A stretch of 64,000 nucleotides of DNA from an uncultured Pseudomonadota bacterium. GTDB taxonomy: Bacteria > Myxococcota_A > UBA796 > CAJQPC01. Where the stretch lies: contig CAJXRZ010000003.1 of NCBI GenBank assembly GCA_913060515.1, positions 62,001 to 126,000 on the forward strand. The letters run 5' to 3'. This document shows, piece after piece, positions 53,031 through 62,437 of the stretch. The notes under the pieces are model-generated. The model saw nothing but the letters and a program-made list of their open reading frames with translations, did not search any database and had not been told where the DNA came from. Each line of letters starts with the position of its first letter. Position 1 is the stretch's first letter. The position numbers and the translations under genes are program-made.

Positions 53031-53810
53031 ATGCGCTGAAACGCAACCGGCTGCTGGTCTTGGGACTGGCGGTGGTCTTGGGGGCTGTCTGCGCGGGCAT
53101 CGCGGTCTCCAGCCAAGTCCCTCCCGTCTACGTGACCAACGGCTTCAGCAAGCCCATGCTGCTGCGCTTGGACGGCGAAGAGTTCTCCATCGCGGCCCAG
53201 GATTGGCAGCGCCTGGAGGGCCTGTCCCAAACACAGCGAGCAGGCCGAGGTCTCCCTGGACGAAGGGAAGACCTGGAGCACCATGGCGGTGGACCTGAGC
53301 AGCGGCCCTCAAGTGGTGGTGCTCAATCCCTACGGCGCAGCCTGGGTCTACACCAAGCGCATCGTCTACTCCAGCAGGGGGCACCTGGAGAGCTTGAAGG
53401 CCGAGCATCAATGCGGCAAGCCCTTGCTGCGGGTCGAACGCGCGGACTACGTCTTTGAGCCCATGCCCCCCCCCCACCTGGAGGGCTGGGAGGGCTCGAG
53501 CGCGACCCTCAATCGGGACTGGCTGAATGTCACTGGAGGCGTAGAGGATTGCATCGCCGAATACAGCGCCTCCGGAGCCCTGAACAAGGCCATCCTGCTG
53601 GCCACTATAGACCTGGTTCCCACCACCGAGGCCAGCGTGCTGCGCTTGGAGCGCCTCCAGGCTCAGGTCCTGAGTCCCTCGAACGGCGACTTGGACCCTG
53701 AGGCCTCCGCTGAGATGCGGGCAAACATCAGGCACTACGATCCCTTCGGCATGATCTCAGCCCGAGCTGGCTGGCCCACTGCCACTGCTCCCTCCGAACT
53801 CCCAGATTGA
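53031..53810 (+). pseudogene. Frameshifted, shortened paralog of the upstream TPR-like protein
   Basis: The front domain (VYVTNGFSKPMLLRLDGEEF, then VVVLNPYGAAWVYTKRIVYS) and the end (HYDPFGMISARAGW) are clearly related to the preceding gene, but the TPR region is missing. The reading frame is broken. Relative to the parent, one extra base near 53230-53245 switches frames. The ATG at 53031 runs straight into TGA unless one base is restored (ATGCGCTGA, where one extra G would give Met-Ala-Leu-Lys). A run of ten C lies at 53466-53475. This looks like a decaying duplicate, unless the frameshifts are assembly errors. Confidence 0.75.
53466..53475. repeat. C10 homopolymer tract
   Basis: Ten consecutive C residues inside the frameshifted paralog, encoding part of a Pro run. 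Such tracts are prone to slippage and to sequencing error. Confidence 0.9.
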
Positions 53811-53822
53811 CCCAGGCAGCCC

Positions 53823-54773
53823 ATGCTTCCCCTCCTCCTCCTCGCCAGCCCGGTCCTCACAACCGCCGAGCTCGCCGAGCACGACAAGCCCGGCGACTGC
53901 TGGACGCTCATCGACGGCAAGGTCTACGACCTGAGCGAGTGGGTCCCCAAACACCCCGGCGGAGAGGAGATCCTACGCGCTTGCGGCAAGGACGCCTCGA
54001 GGTTCTACGCAGCCCGTCCAGACGGCAGTCCGCACTCGGCGGGCGCTGACGAGGTCTTGGCCAGCACCTACATCGGTGACTTGGGCCAAGAAATGCAGGC
54101 CAAAGGCGAGCTCCCCCACCCCCACGACCAGCGTGCGGAGGGGACCCGCTTGGCCCTGCTGCCCACCGCTGCTGTGGGGCCCAAAGGGAGCATCGCTTTT
54201 CGCGCAGGCCACAGCTTGAGCTTCGGCGATTCGCCCAGCGGCATTGGCATCGGCATCGGCTACTCCTTTGGCCGCATAGACCTGCTGCTTAGCGACTACC
54301 GCGCGCAGGGCCTGGGCGGCTTGGAGTTCAAGTTCCAGGCACTGGACCAGCAACGCGGCGCCCCCCTCTCGGTGAGCATCGGCGCCGGAGGCGGCTTCGC
54401 CAGCGTGGCGGATGCGCCCGCTCTGCAGAGTCAGCTCATCTTGGAGCGACAAGACCTGGACCGCCGCCTGAGCACGCGTCTGGTGGCCACTGGCGGCATG
54501 TCCCCGGGGGTCCAGGACAGCAACAAGCTCTCAGCTGGCGCCTCCCTCGAGTTCCGGCCCATGCCGATTCACAGTGTCTTCGCCGAAGCCATCGTGCCCA
54601 TCAGCGCCCCCGAGCAAGTGGCCTTCAGCGCCGGTGCCCGCATCTTCACCAGCGGACACGTCTTCTCCTTGTACTACAGCAGCACCCCCACCCTGGCGCC
54701 GTGGGCCTTGGCCGCACCAGCGCTTCAAGAGCACGCAGTGGGCCTGGCCCTGGAGCGCGCGCTGCGACTCTGA
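53823..54773 (+). CDS. Cytochrome b5-like domain fused to DUF5777-like beta-barrel
   Basis: A 316-residue exported protein. After a signal peptide comes a cytochrome b5-like heme domain (residues ~15-85) with HDKPGDCWTLIDGKVYDLSEW and HPGGEE, whose His should bind heme. A second domain of about 220 residues is rich in alternating amphipathic strands (SFGDSPSGIGIGIGYSFGRIDLLL, FAEAIVPIS, GARIFTSG), as in DUF5777-type outer-membrane barrels. A periplasmic or surface heme attached to a barrel implies electron transfer or heme handling at the outer membrane. It is separated from the convergent Wzi-like gene by 7 bp. Confidence 0.75.
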   Translation: MLPLLLLASPVLTTAELAEHDKPGDCWTLIDGKVYDLSEWVPKHPGGEEILRACGKDASRFYAARPDGSPHSAGADEVLASTYIGDLGQEMQAKGELPHPHDQRAEGTRLALLPTAAVGPKGSIAFRAGHSLSFGDSPSGIGIGIGYSFGRIDLLLSDYRAQGLGGLEFKFQALDQQRGAPLSVSIGAGGGFASVADAPALQSQLILERQDLDRRLSTRLVATGGMSPGVQDSNKLSAGASLEFRPMPIHSVFAEAIVPISAPEQVAFSAGARIFTSGHVFSLYYSSTPTLAPWALAAPALQEHAVGLALERALRL

Positions 54774-54780
54774 GCGACCT

Positions 54781-56250
54781 CTACTCTGCTCCCCAAAGCA
54801 CGTAGGGCACGCCCTGGCGTTCCAACACCACCCGGTGCTGGGTCAAAGTGGGCCCAGGTACAAAGCCGGCCCCTTCGACGCGCTCGACCTCGTAGCCCAC
54901 GCGCCACCTTCCACCTTGGGGAGGGTGGTAAACCGCGCTCGCTTGCACCCGCCAGCGCTCCTGGTCCACCAGACCCACAAAGAGGGTGTCGTTGAGCACC
55001 TCCATGACCTGGGTGCTGCGCACGCGCTCCACCTGCACCTGACCACCCCAGGTTCCGGGGTAGAAGCCGGCGCGAACCCAGACGGTGTCTTGGTCTCCAC
55101 CGTTGGGATGCCCCAGGTAGCGCCCATCCTGGGTGAAGCCTTGGTGGTAGATGCGGTGGCCCTGGTACCAGCGGAAGTAGTCGTCCCGCAGGCGGGCCCA
55201 CTCGGCGCCAAGCACCCACGGTCCAGCGCTGAGCTCCCCGCCGGCAAGGTTGGCGATGCCAGCCAGGTTGGGCACCGGAATGCCCGAGCTGCGGTTCACG
55301 ATCAGGTCGTCGCCGCCGTACTGGGTGTAGAGCTCCAGGTAGTCGAAGGGCCCCGGCAATGGCACGGTGATGCGGGCGTCAAAGGCCGCGATCTCGTCCT
55401 GATCCGGCTCCTCTTGGTTGGGGTCATCGTAGATGTGCGGCTTGGTCGGCAGGATGAGCTGGCCCACGGATGGCAGGGGCCGACCCTCGCCACCAAACAA
55501 GCCGAAGCGCGTGGCCCCAAGCTCCAACCAAGAGGTGGGTGCCCAACGGAAGTCCATCAGGATGACACCAGGGTTGTCCACGTCCAGGCGCTGGCGCTGC
55601 AGCCACCCTGCCCCCACGTGTACGCGCAGGGCACCCGCGCGGCCGATGTTGCCCTCGTAGGCCACCTGACCCATCGGCACGCTCCAGGCGTCATCTCCGA
55701 GCACCAGCGCGCCATGACGTGAGGGGCCCACATAGCGGCGCTCCGTGCCGAAGCCGGCCTGCCAGGGTCCGTGTCGAAAGCCACCGTAGGCCTCGCGAAT
55801 GGGGAAGCCCACATCGACTGTAGGCGCGTCCACCCAGAGCTCCGGCGAGACCCGCACCTCATACCAAGGCGTGTAAGCCACCAGCTCAGCCCGGCCGCGC
55901 AGGGAGAGAAGACCGGCCTCGGAGTCGCCAAGAGTGCCCTGAGGACTCAGAGAGCCAACCCCGGTCCAAGCACTGGCTCGAACGCCGACAACCGGCGCCA
56001 AGAGCCCCTGCTCCCCTCCGTCCAAGACCAAATCCTCGGGCATGTAGGCGCCGTAAACCCGCAGCCAGGTGGGATACCAGCCGTCCGTCGCGGGAGCGTC
56101 CTTGAGCTGCATGGCCCTGTGCATCGCGCTGCGGTCGGCTCCCCCCAAGATCACGACCTGACGCTGGGCGCGCAGCAAGCGCTCGGCGCTCTCGTCCATT
56201 TGGGGGTCGGCTGGCGCAGCAAAGAGCTGTGCGCAAAGGAGTGTCCACAT
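54781..56250 (-). CDS. Wzi-like outer-membrane beta-barrel (capsule assembly family)
   Basis: A 489-residue barrel protein with a short signal peptide (start ATG at 56250). The segment YGGFRHGPWQAGFGTERRYVGPSRHGALVLGDDAW corresponds to the Wzi family motif in which a Trp/Tyr-Gly-Pro-Gly/Ser turn precedes an LxLS strand. Many later strands begin with aromatic residues (YLELYTQYGGDDL, VWVRAGFYPG). Wzi proteins bind or assemble capsular polysaccharide on the surface. The polysaccharide tyrosine kinase, phosphosugar transferase and Wza-like gene 2-8 kb away support this. The divergent neighbour at 56274 is a small exported protein. Confidence 0.7.
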   Translation of the reverse strand: MWTLLCAQLFAAPADPQMDESAERLLRAQRQVVILGGADRSAMHRAMQLKDAPATDGWYPTWLRVYGAYMPEDLVLDGGEQGLLAPVVGVRASAWTGVGSLSPQGTLGDSEAGLLSLRGRAELVAYTPWYEVRVSPELWVDAPTVDVGFPIREAYGGFRHGPWQAGFGTERRYVGPSRHGALVLGDDAWSVPMGQVAYEGNIGRAGALRVHVGAGWLQRQRLDVDNPGVILMDFRWAPTSWLELGATRFGLFGGEGRPLPSVGQLILPTKPHIYDDPNQEEPDQDEIAAFDARITVPLPGPFDYLELYTQYGGDDLIVNRSSGIPVPNLAGIANLAGGELSAGPWVLGAEWARLRDDYFRWYQGHRIYHQGFTQDGRYLGHPNGGDQDTVWVRAGFYPGTWGGQVQVERVRSTQVMEVLNDTLFVGLVDQERWRVQASAVYHPPQGGRWRVGYEVERVEGAGFVPGPTLTQHRVVLERQGVPYVLWGAE

Positions 56251-56273
56251 GCCTGCCAAGGTAGCATCGCCAC

Positions 56274-57329
56274 ATGCTGTTGGCCCTGCTGCTCACCCAG
56301 GCCTGGGCCCTCCCTCCGGAGGCGGACCCGGCGACTTCCGCTGCCCCCAGTCAGTCCTTGGCGACCTGGCAGCGCAGCGCGCCCTTGCCCCCTGAGCCCA
56401 TCTTCCAGCACTACATCCTGCGCCACCGGGCGCTGATGGTGCAGGTGAGCGCCGGTCGCCGCGCTAGCCCGGCCTACCGAAACACATGGGGCCAGCTGGA
56501 CGCCTACTGGGCCTTCGCCCAATACTCCCAGCCACTCCCCTACCTGAGCGTCGCCGACCAAGAGAGAGCGGCCGACCTGAGCGTGATCGCCGCCACCTTG
56601 GCCGCCGAGGCCCTGTTCAACGAGACCTTGGCGCGCTCGGAGTTCCTCTCCGGGGCCCAGATCGCCCTGCGCACCCTGAGTGGGCCAAACCTTGAAGTGC
56701 AGCCTGGCAAGAAGGGTAGCAAGAACAAGACCGAGCTTCGAGCAAACGGCGCCCCTCCAAACCGCGCACCCCAACTCCAAGCCGCCCGCTTGGACCTACC
56801 GGCACGCCCCAGAAAGCCCCCTCCCCCCAGCCTGCGATTCGGCGCTGGAACCGCCCTGAACACCGACCCCGAGCAGCCCCTCAGCATCGCGTGGAACACC
56901 TACATCATCCTGCGTGCCATCGGCGTGGATGACCTGCGTCTGAGCAGCAACCTGGTGCAGCTTCAGTTTCCGAGTGGACGCGGTCGCAGCCGAAGCTTTG
57001 AGCCCATCTGGAGCCTGGCCTGGCAACTCAATCTGCGTCAGCGCATCCATCCACGCCTGACCCTGAGCGCCGAGATTCGCTCCGTCGACGCCGGATACAT
57101 GCCTCGCCACGCCCGCCTTGGCCTCTCGACGACACCCCTGGCTGAGCAACCTCAGTGGGTGCTCACCCTCGGCGCCAGGCACAACTTCGAGACACCCAAA
57201 CGCCCCGTCGAACAGAGAATCGAGCTGAGCCTTCAATGGAATGGTCGCTGGCGCGCCGCCTTGGACCCAAGCCGTGTCACACCCGCTCAACGCTCCGGCC
57301 CCGAGCCTTGGTGGACCCCCTCAGCTTAG
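56274..57329 (+). CDS. Hypothetical exported protein
   Basis: A 351-residue protein with a signal peptide (LLALLLTQAWA). The N-terminal half is helical (FAQYSQPLPYLSVADQERAADLSVIAATLAAEALFNE). A basic/Pro-rich linker (~residues 140-190) follows, then a C-terminal part with barrel-like strands (RLTLSAEIRSVDAGYM, WVLTLGARHNFET). No family recognised. It starts 24 bp from the divergent Wzi-like gene start, so a shared regulatory region and a role in polysaccharide export or attachment are possible. Confidence 0.6.
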   Translation: MLLALLLTQAWALPPEADPATSAAPSQSLATWQRSAPLPPEPIFQHYILRHRALMVQVSAGRRASPAYRNTWGQLDAYWAFAQYSQPLPYLSVADQERAADLSVIAATLAAEALFNETLARSEFLSGAQIALRTLSGPNLEVQPGKKGSKNKTELRANGAPPNRAPQLQAARLDLPARPRKPPPPSLRFGAGTALNTDPEQPLSIAWNTYIILRAIGVDDLRLSSNLVQLQFPSGRGRSRSFEPIWSLAWQLNLRQRIHPRLTLSAEIRSVDAGYMPRHARLGLSTTPLAEQPQWVLTLGARHNFETPKRPVEQRIELSLQWNGRWRAALDPSRVTPAQRSGPEPWWTPSA

Positions 57330-57348
57330 CGGGTCACAACCACAAATC

Positions 57349-58023
57349 TCAGCCCGGCGGCCAAGCCATCTTCTGGGTCGCCGGCGGCTTTTCCCGGTCG
57401 CTTCGAGGGCTCGGGGTGTCGACACTTGGCGCTTCAGGCGCAACTTCGGGCGCTTCAGGCTCCAGCTGCTCCGGCACCTGCTCCCCGTCTTCCAGCGAGG
57501 TCGATGTCTCGCCTTCTGCAGGCGGGGCATCTCCAAGCTCACGCAGAGCCTCGGTGGCGTTCCATGCGACGTGGTCATCGGTGCTGTTCTGGAGCTCCGA
57601 GAGCACTGGGATGGCGCTGGCATCTCCAATCTGACCCAAGGCCCAGATCGCGTTGAGCGGTGGCCGCTTCTGGCTCTCTACAAAGGCCAAGAGCGCGGGT
57701 CCACCTGCAGGATCCCCCAGACGACCCAGGCACTCCGCAGCGGCCTTTTGCACCCGTGGGTCAGGGTCCAAGAGCGCCTCGGAGACCGCTGGCACGACGC
57801 TAAGGTCTTCCTGCTCAGCCAGGGCCACCAGAGCCCGCACGCGGAGCTCCGCTTTGGGATCTTGAAGGGCACCCACCAGCGCCTGCGCGATCAAGGGATC
57901 TTGGACGTTCTTGGCCAGATCCATCATGTCGCCGCGCACAGCCGGGTTGCCTGAGCCCAAGCCCTGGGCCACGACTGCGGGGTCCGGCCCACAGGCCACC
58001 ATGCTGAGGAGCAAGAAGATCAT
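57349..58023 (-). CDS. HEAT-repeat lipoprotein coupled to wzc
   Basis: A 224-residue lipoprotein (signal ending LSMVAC, Cys11) with about four HEAT-type repeats (residues ~30-165; for example DPKAELRVRALVALAEQEDL and DPDPRVQKAAAECLGRLGDP), related to PBS-lyase HEAT repeats, and an acidic Pro/Glu-rich tail. Its start overlaps the stop of the tyrosine-kinase gene (ATGA), so it is translated with the polysaccharide machinery. It could scaffold the Wza/Wzc complex in the periplasm; this is inferred from adjacency only. Confidence 0.75.
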   Translation of the reverse strand: MIFLLLSMVACGPDPAVVAQGLGSGNPAVRGDMMDLAKNVQDPLIAQALVGALQDPKAELRVRALVALAEQEDLSVVPAVSEALLDPDPRVQKAAAECLGRLGDPAGGPALLAFVESQKRPPLNAIWALGQIGDASAIPVLSELQNSTDDHVAWNATEALRELGDAPPAEGETSTSLEDGEQVPEQLEPEAPEVAPEAPSVDTPSPRSDREKPPATQKMAWPPG

Positions 58024-60113
58024 GCTGCATCCCCAGTGTTTCCATAGGCTTGGTACGCCTTGGCGTAAACGCCGTAGCCGGTGGCTGAGAAGTCCATCTT
58101 GTTGAGGACCAGCCCCAAAGGCTCGACATCGTGGCTGATGAGGCGCTCGCGGGTGTCATCCAGGACCCGACGTGGGGTCTTGTCCGCTTCGACCACCAAC
58201 ACCATGCCGCCCACCATCTGGGCGACCAAGAGCGCATCGTTGACCACCAGGGCCGGCGGCACGTCCACAAGAACGTAGTCGTAGCTGCGGCAGAGCTCGT
58301 TGATCAGCTGACGCAGACGCAGGCTCTCGACCAGAGAACCTGGGTTCGGAGGAATGGCACCGGAGCTCAGCAAGGAGAGCCCCTCCACGCCCGTCTCCTG
58401 GATGGCGTCTGCAGCTTGGGCCTGGCCCATGACCACTTGGGTCAAGCCAACCCGGTTGTCCGATTGGGCCCAGAAGCTGTGCTGGGTGGGGCGACGCAAG
58501 TCGCAGTCCACGACCAGAACCCGCTTGCCTTCGCGGGCCAGGGACACGCCCAGGTTGGCGATGACGGTGGACTTTCCCTCCCCGGGGAGCGAGGAGCTCA
58601 CGCACAGAGAGTTGCTGGTGCTGTCCAAGGAGGCGAACTGAATCGCTGAGCGAAGCGTCCTGTAGGCCTCGGCGACCGGGTCGGTCACAGGCAGGTCCGC
58701 GATGCTCATGCCAATGCCCGCCTTGTAGCGCGGCAGCGTGGCCAGCAGAGGCTGCTCCCAGGTCTCCTTGAGCTCTTCGGGACTGCGGATGCTGTCGTCG
58801 ATGTACTCGAAGAGGAAGACCAAGCCCAGTCCGACCAGCACGCCCAAGCCAGCGCCGGTGACCAGGTTCACGAAGAAGCGTGGGCTCTTGTGGCGGTCGG
58901 GCTTGGTGGCCGGCTCGATGAACTGAATCGGAGAGGTGCTCATCGCTTCCGCGACGGCGATCTGGTAGCTCTGAGAGGCCAGGGAGCGGTAGACCTCTTC
59001 CGCCGCGGTGGCCGCGAGCTGGAGCTGCGAGAGGCGCCGCATCTTGTCGGGGTACTGGCTGAAGGTCTGGGTGGTCCGCTCGATGGCCTCGTTGATGGCC
59101 CCCGCGCGATCCTGAAGCCCGGCCTCCTCGACCTGCATCTGAACCAAGGTTGGGTTCATGCCGTGCTGCTGGGCCAGAACGTCGACCAACTCTTCTTCCA
59201 GGGCCCGGATCTGCTCATCGAGCTGAACCACATCCGGGTGGCGCTCGGTCAGGTCCAAGAGCAAGGTCACGCGGCGAACGCGCTGCTCAGAGAGACTCTC
59301 GCGCAGACCCCGAATCTCAGGGTTGTCGGCGATGGTGGTCGGACCGATCCAGTCGATCTCTTCCTGCCCTTGCAGGCTGCGCAGTTCCTTGGATTGGGCT
59401 TGGATTTCACCGAGTCGACTCTGGGTCTCCTCGGCCATCATCAGGAGCTCGGAGAGGCGGCTGACGGCGGAGCGCACCTCGGAGTCCAGATCGATGATGC
59501 GCTCTTCTTCCTGCACATCTGCGATCTCGGCCAAGGCGTTGTCGAACTCCGCCTGCACGATGATCAGGCGCTCTTCAACGAAGGTGCGCGCATCGGTGCT
59601 CTCCTTCTTGGCCCGTGCTTGGGTGTCGACGATGTAGACCTGGGCCAGGGTATCGGCCATCAGCTGCGACTTGAGCGGGTCATCGGAGGTCGCGACGATC
59701 TGGATGAGATCGGTGTTCTCGTGCTGCCGCACGGTGAGCTGGGGCACGACCTCGGTGGGGATGAGCGAGCTGTCGATGATCAGCTTGTCTGGGGCCAGGA
59801 GCTTGTCGTCCTCGTCCCGAAGCTGAAGGCGCCAGATGACCTCCTCCAGGACCGGACGGGTCGTCATCATCGCGATGTGGTTCTGAATGTCGTCGCTCTC
59901 GCCCGACATGCCAACGGCCAGCTCTTGCAAGCCCAGATCTGAGAGCACAGCGCTGGTCGCGTCGGAGCTCGAGACCATCAGCCGTGCGCTGGTCTCGTAT
60001 TCTTTGGGCAACAGCAGGGCACTCACGGCGCCAGCCACTGTGAAGACCACAAGCGCCTGAACGAGCAACCACAGGCGACGGCGCAAGGCCGCAAGAAGGC
60101 GCATTAGCTCCAT
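58020..60113 (-). CDS. wzc: Polysaccharide co-polymerase/tyrosine autokinase (Wzc/BY-kinase)
   Basis: A 697-residue inner-membrane protein. A Wzz-type domain with two transmembrane helices (residues ~15-35 and ~415-440) brackets long coiled coils (~170-370). The cytoplasmic BY-kinase domain has Walker A LPGEGKST (about 511), Walker A' VLVVDCDLRRPT and Walker B YDYVLVDVPP. The C-terminal tail has a small Tyr cluster (YGVYAKAYQAYG). Such proteins control chain length and polymer export by autophosphorylation. The gene is followed by the HEAT lipoprotein and preceded by the phosphosugar transferase, with 49 bp between. Confidence 0.93.
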   Translation of the reverse strand: MELMRLLAALRRRLWLLVQALVVFTVAGAVSALLLPKEYETSARLMVSSSDATSAVLSDLGLQELAVGMSGESDDIQNHIAMMTTRPVLEEVIWRLQLRDEDDKLLAPDKLIIDSSLIPTEVVPQLTVRQHENTDLIQIVATSDDPLKSQLMADTLAQVYIVDTQARAKKESTDARTFVEERLIIVQAEFDNALAEIADVQEEERIIDLDSEVRSAVSRLSELLMMAEETQSRLGEIQAQSKELRSLQGQEEIDWIGPTTIADNPEIRGLRESLSEQRVRRVTLLLDLTERHPDVVQLDEQIRALEEELVDVLAQQHGMNPTLVQMQVEEAGLQDRAGAINEAIERTTQTFSQYPDKMRRLSQLQLAATAAEEVYRSLASQSYQIAVAEAMSTSPIQFIEPATKPDRHKSPRFFVNLVTGAGLGVLVGLGLVFLFEYIDDSIRSPEELKETWEQPLLATLPRYKAGIGMSIADLPVTDPVAEAYRTLRSAIQFASLDSTSNSLCVSSSLPGEGKSTVIANLGVSLAREGKRVLVVDCDLRRPTQHSFWAQSDNRVGLTQVVMGQAQAADAIQETGVEGLSLLSSGAIPPNPGSLVESLRLRQLINELCRSYDYVLVDVPPALVVNDALLVAQMVGGMVLVVEADKTPRRVLDDTRERLISHDVEPLGLVLNKMDFSATGYGVYAKAYQAYGNTGDAA

Positions 60114-60162
60114 TGGGGACGGACCTTAACGCAGGCGGAGGCAGGCTGTAGTGGGGGCTGGG

Positions 60163-61608
60163 TCAACGAGCACCTCGGCCCTTGAGGACCGCTGGAATAG
60201 TGAGCAGCAAGATCTTCAGGTCCAGCCAGGGGCTCCACCCTTGTACGTAGGCGATGTCCAAGCTGACCATCTCCTGAAAACCCAGGTTAGAGCGCCCTCG
60301 AACCTGCCACAAGCCGGTAATGCCGGGGTGAACCTGGTGTCGCAGCTCAAACCAATAGGCCAGCTCGCGGTCATCCTCAATGCCCTTCAAATCTCCGGTG
60401 GGCAATGGGCGCGGTCCGACCAGGTTCATGTCGCCACGCAGCACGTTCCAGAACTGCGGGAACTCATCCAGTGAACTGCGCCGAAGGAAGTCTCCGACAC
60501 GGGTCACCCGTGGGTCCCGGTCCATCTTGAAGAGCAGCCCGTCCGATTCGTTCTGGGCAGCAAGGGCGGCCTTCTGAGCTTCGGCTCCAACCACCATGGA
60601 GCGGAACTTGTAGAAGGAGAAGATGCGCCCGCCCTTGCCCACCCGAGGCGAGGCGTAGAGCACCGGTCCGGGAGAGTCCAAGCGAATGGCGATGGCCACC
60701 GCGAGGAACAGGGGGCCGAGAAGCAGCCCGCCGAGCACGACCACCATGATGTCCACGGCGCGCTTGAGGGAGACCACCAAGCTTGGGTAGGTCACGCGAC
60801 TGAGGTCGATGAGCTGCAGCTCTCCGAGCTCCGCGACCTCCAGGCGCGGGCTGACGATGCCCCAAGTGAAGGGAACCTGAAGCACCCGAATGCCCATCTG
60901 GGCGCACCGCGTGGTCAGCTCGAGGGCATCTGAGCGAGAGAGCCCGCGCGAGGCCAGCACGATGGTCTCGATCCCATGCGCGTTGATGATCTCCCGCAAG
61001 CGCTCGGAGCTCCCAAGCAGTCGGCCTTCGGCCACCGAGGTGTCCTCGCCAATGGGAGCGATGAAGCCCTTGAGGGAGAAGGCTCTGCGCCCTTCCCGCG
61101 CCAAGCGCTCTTCCATGAGCAGCGCGTCCTCTCCAACCCCAAAGATCGCCACACGCTCAGCGGCGAGCTGGGAGCCCCCCCTGGACTGCCAGCGCAGGAG
61201 CAGGGCACGCCAAACAGCCAACGAAGCAAAGCCGGTGCTCACCCAGGTGAGCAGCAAGAACCTGGACCAGCGACGCGCCTCGGGCACCACCAAGTGCAGC
61301 AGGGCTGCCAGAAGCAGAACACCGATGGTCGCCTTGGAGATGCCGCCCAGGGAGCGCACAACGGTGCTGCTTCGGCTGGGGTCGTACAAGCCTTGGTGTC
61401 GCAGCAAGCCCAGCCAGCCCAAGAGCAACAAGCCTGCAGGCGGCATCCAAGGGTTGAGCAGCCAGAGCTCGCGGTATTGAACCTGCAGCAGCTGCTCCAT
61501 GACCGGACGCCAGATCACCCAGAGCTGCCATGACAATGCCAAGGCGCCTGCAAGTACGGCGATGTCCACCAGGCCGACGGCCAGGCGGATCCAGTTGGTG
61601 CGATGCAT
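60163..61608 (-). CDS. Polyprenyl phosphosugar transferase (WbaP/WcaJ-like)
   Basis: A 481-residue membrane enzyme. Four N-terminal helices and a CoA-binding-like nucleotide domain ([18 protein letters not shown]) lead to the C-terminal catalytic domain (from about residue 285: [64 protein letters not shown]). It transfers sugar-1-phosphate from a nucleotide sugar to undecaprenyl phosphate, starting assembly of the repeat unit. It is flanked by the Wzc and Wza-like genes. The start ATG is 3 bp from the Wza-like stop. Confidence 0.93.
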   Translation of the reverse strand: MHRTNWIRLAVGLVDIAVLAGALALSWQLWVIWRPVMEQLLQVQYRELWLLNPWMPPAGLLLLGWLGLLRHQGLYDPSRSSTVVRSLGGISKATIGVLLLAALLHLVVPEARRWSRFLLLTWVSTGFASLAVWRALLLRWQSRGGSQLAAERVAIFGVGEDALLMEERLAREGRRAFSLKGFIAPIGEDTSVAEGRLLGSSERLREIINAHGIETIVLASRGLSRSDALELTTRCAQMGIRVLQVPFTWGIVSPRLEVAELGELQLIDLSRVTYPSLVVSLKRAVDIMVVVLGGLLLGPLFLAVAIAIRLDSPGPVLYASPRVGKGGRIFSFYKFRSMVVGAEAQKAALAAQNESDGLLFKMDRDPRVTRVGDFLRRSSLDEFPQFWNVLRGDMNLVGPRPLPTGDLKGIEDDRELAYWFELRHQVHPGITGLWQVRGRSNLGFQEMVSLDIAYVQGWSPWLDLKILLLTIPAVLKGRGAR

Positions 61609-61611
61609 GGG

Positions 61612-62352
61612 CTATTGCGCCAAGATTGCGCCTGTGCCCTGGGCCCCATCGGAGATGGCGTTGCGGTAGACCGCGGAGCCAGCCACAAAGGGCGCAAGCA
61701 CGGTCTGGAGGCGACGGAAGAAGCGCTCCACATTCGCGATGGTCTTGGTCGGCACGTAGACGATGTCGCCCTGCTGCAGGAAGACCAGCTGGCTCATGTT
61801 GCCCTGGCCGTAGATCGAGGCGACGTCCACCAGGTAGAGCTCCGGTTCCCCGGAGACATCCCCGCGAATGAGCAAGACGTTGTCGGTGCGCGCGTTGGTG
61901 TTGATTCCGCCGGCGCGCACCATGGCCTCGAGTACGGTCATGTCCGAGTCCAGCTGGAGCACAGCGGGGTTGGTGACCTCGCCCAGGACAAAGACCTTCT
62001 GGCTGGAGAGCTCCACAACGTTCACCGAGACGGAGGGCTCCCGGTAGTACTCGGCAAGCGAGGTCTCCAATGTGTTGACCAGCTCGGGGTAGGTCAGGCC
62101 GGCCACCTGAACATGCCCCACGATCGGGAAGGTGATTCTGCCGTCGGGGGCGATCGTCACCGTCATGTCCAGATCAGGGGCCTTCCAGACTTTGATGTCG
62201 AAGGTATCTCCAGGTCCGAAGACGAAGTCTTGCGCCGCAGGAGCGCGCAGCTCAGGCACCTCTTCGACAGGAACCGCTTCCATCGGGGCGGTACGGCCTG
62301 CGCAGCCGACAAGCACCAGCAACAGGGAGAACAAGGACATCAATGCAGACAT
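61612..62352 (-). CDS. wza: Wza-like polysaccharide export lipoprotein
   Basis: A 246-residue outer-membrane export protein (lipobox LVGC, Cys17). The poly_export domain is DFVFGPGDTFDIKVWKAPDLDMTVTIAPDGRITFPIVGHVQVAGLT, followed by a SLBB-type domain with KVFVLGEVTNPAVLQLDSDMTVLEAMVRAGG and the end GDIVYVPTKTI. It forms the periplasm/outer-membrane conduit for polysaccharide made by the Wzx/Wzy pathway. The ATG at 62352 is the only start that gives a signal peptide. Divergent from the lipoprotein gene at 62438. Confidence 0.92.
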   Translation of the reverse strand: MSALMSLFSLLLVLVGCAGRTAPMEAVPVEEVPELRAPAAQDFVFGPGDTFDIKVWKAPDLDMTVTIAPDGRITFPIVGHVQVAGLTYPELVNTLETSLAEYYREPSVSVNVVELSSQKVFVLGEVTNPAVLQLDSDMTVLEAMVRAGGINTNARTDNVLLIRGDVSGEPELYLVDVASIYGQGNMSQLVFLQQGDIVYVPTKTIANVERFFRRLQTVLAPFVAGSAVYRNAISDGAQGTGAILAQ

Positions 62353-62437
62353 AGGTTCGCCGTAGCGCAAGGGTAATGGAGTCGTCAACCGGTCCAAGGA
62401 CACGGTACACTCACGCGTTGAAACCCAAAAGGGCATC

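Noticed and set aside
53060-53458. Independent small gene in the frameshifted paralog
   Set aside because: Only its first ~55 residues resemble the parent protein; the rest is out-of-frame translation of the paralog, so it is part of a broken gene.
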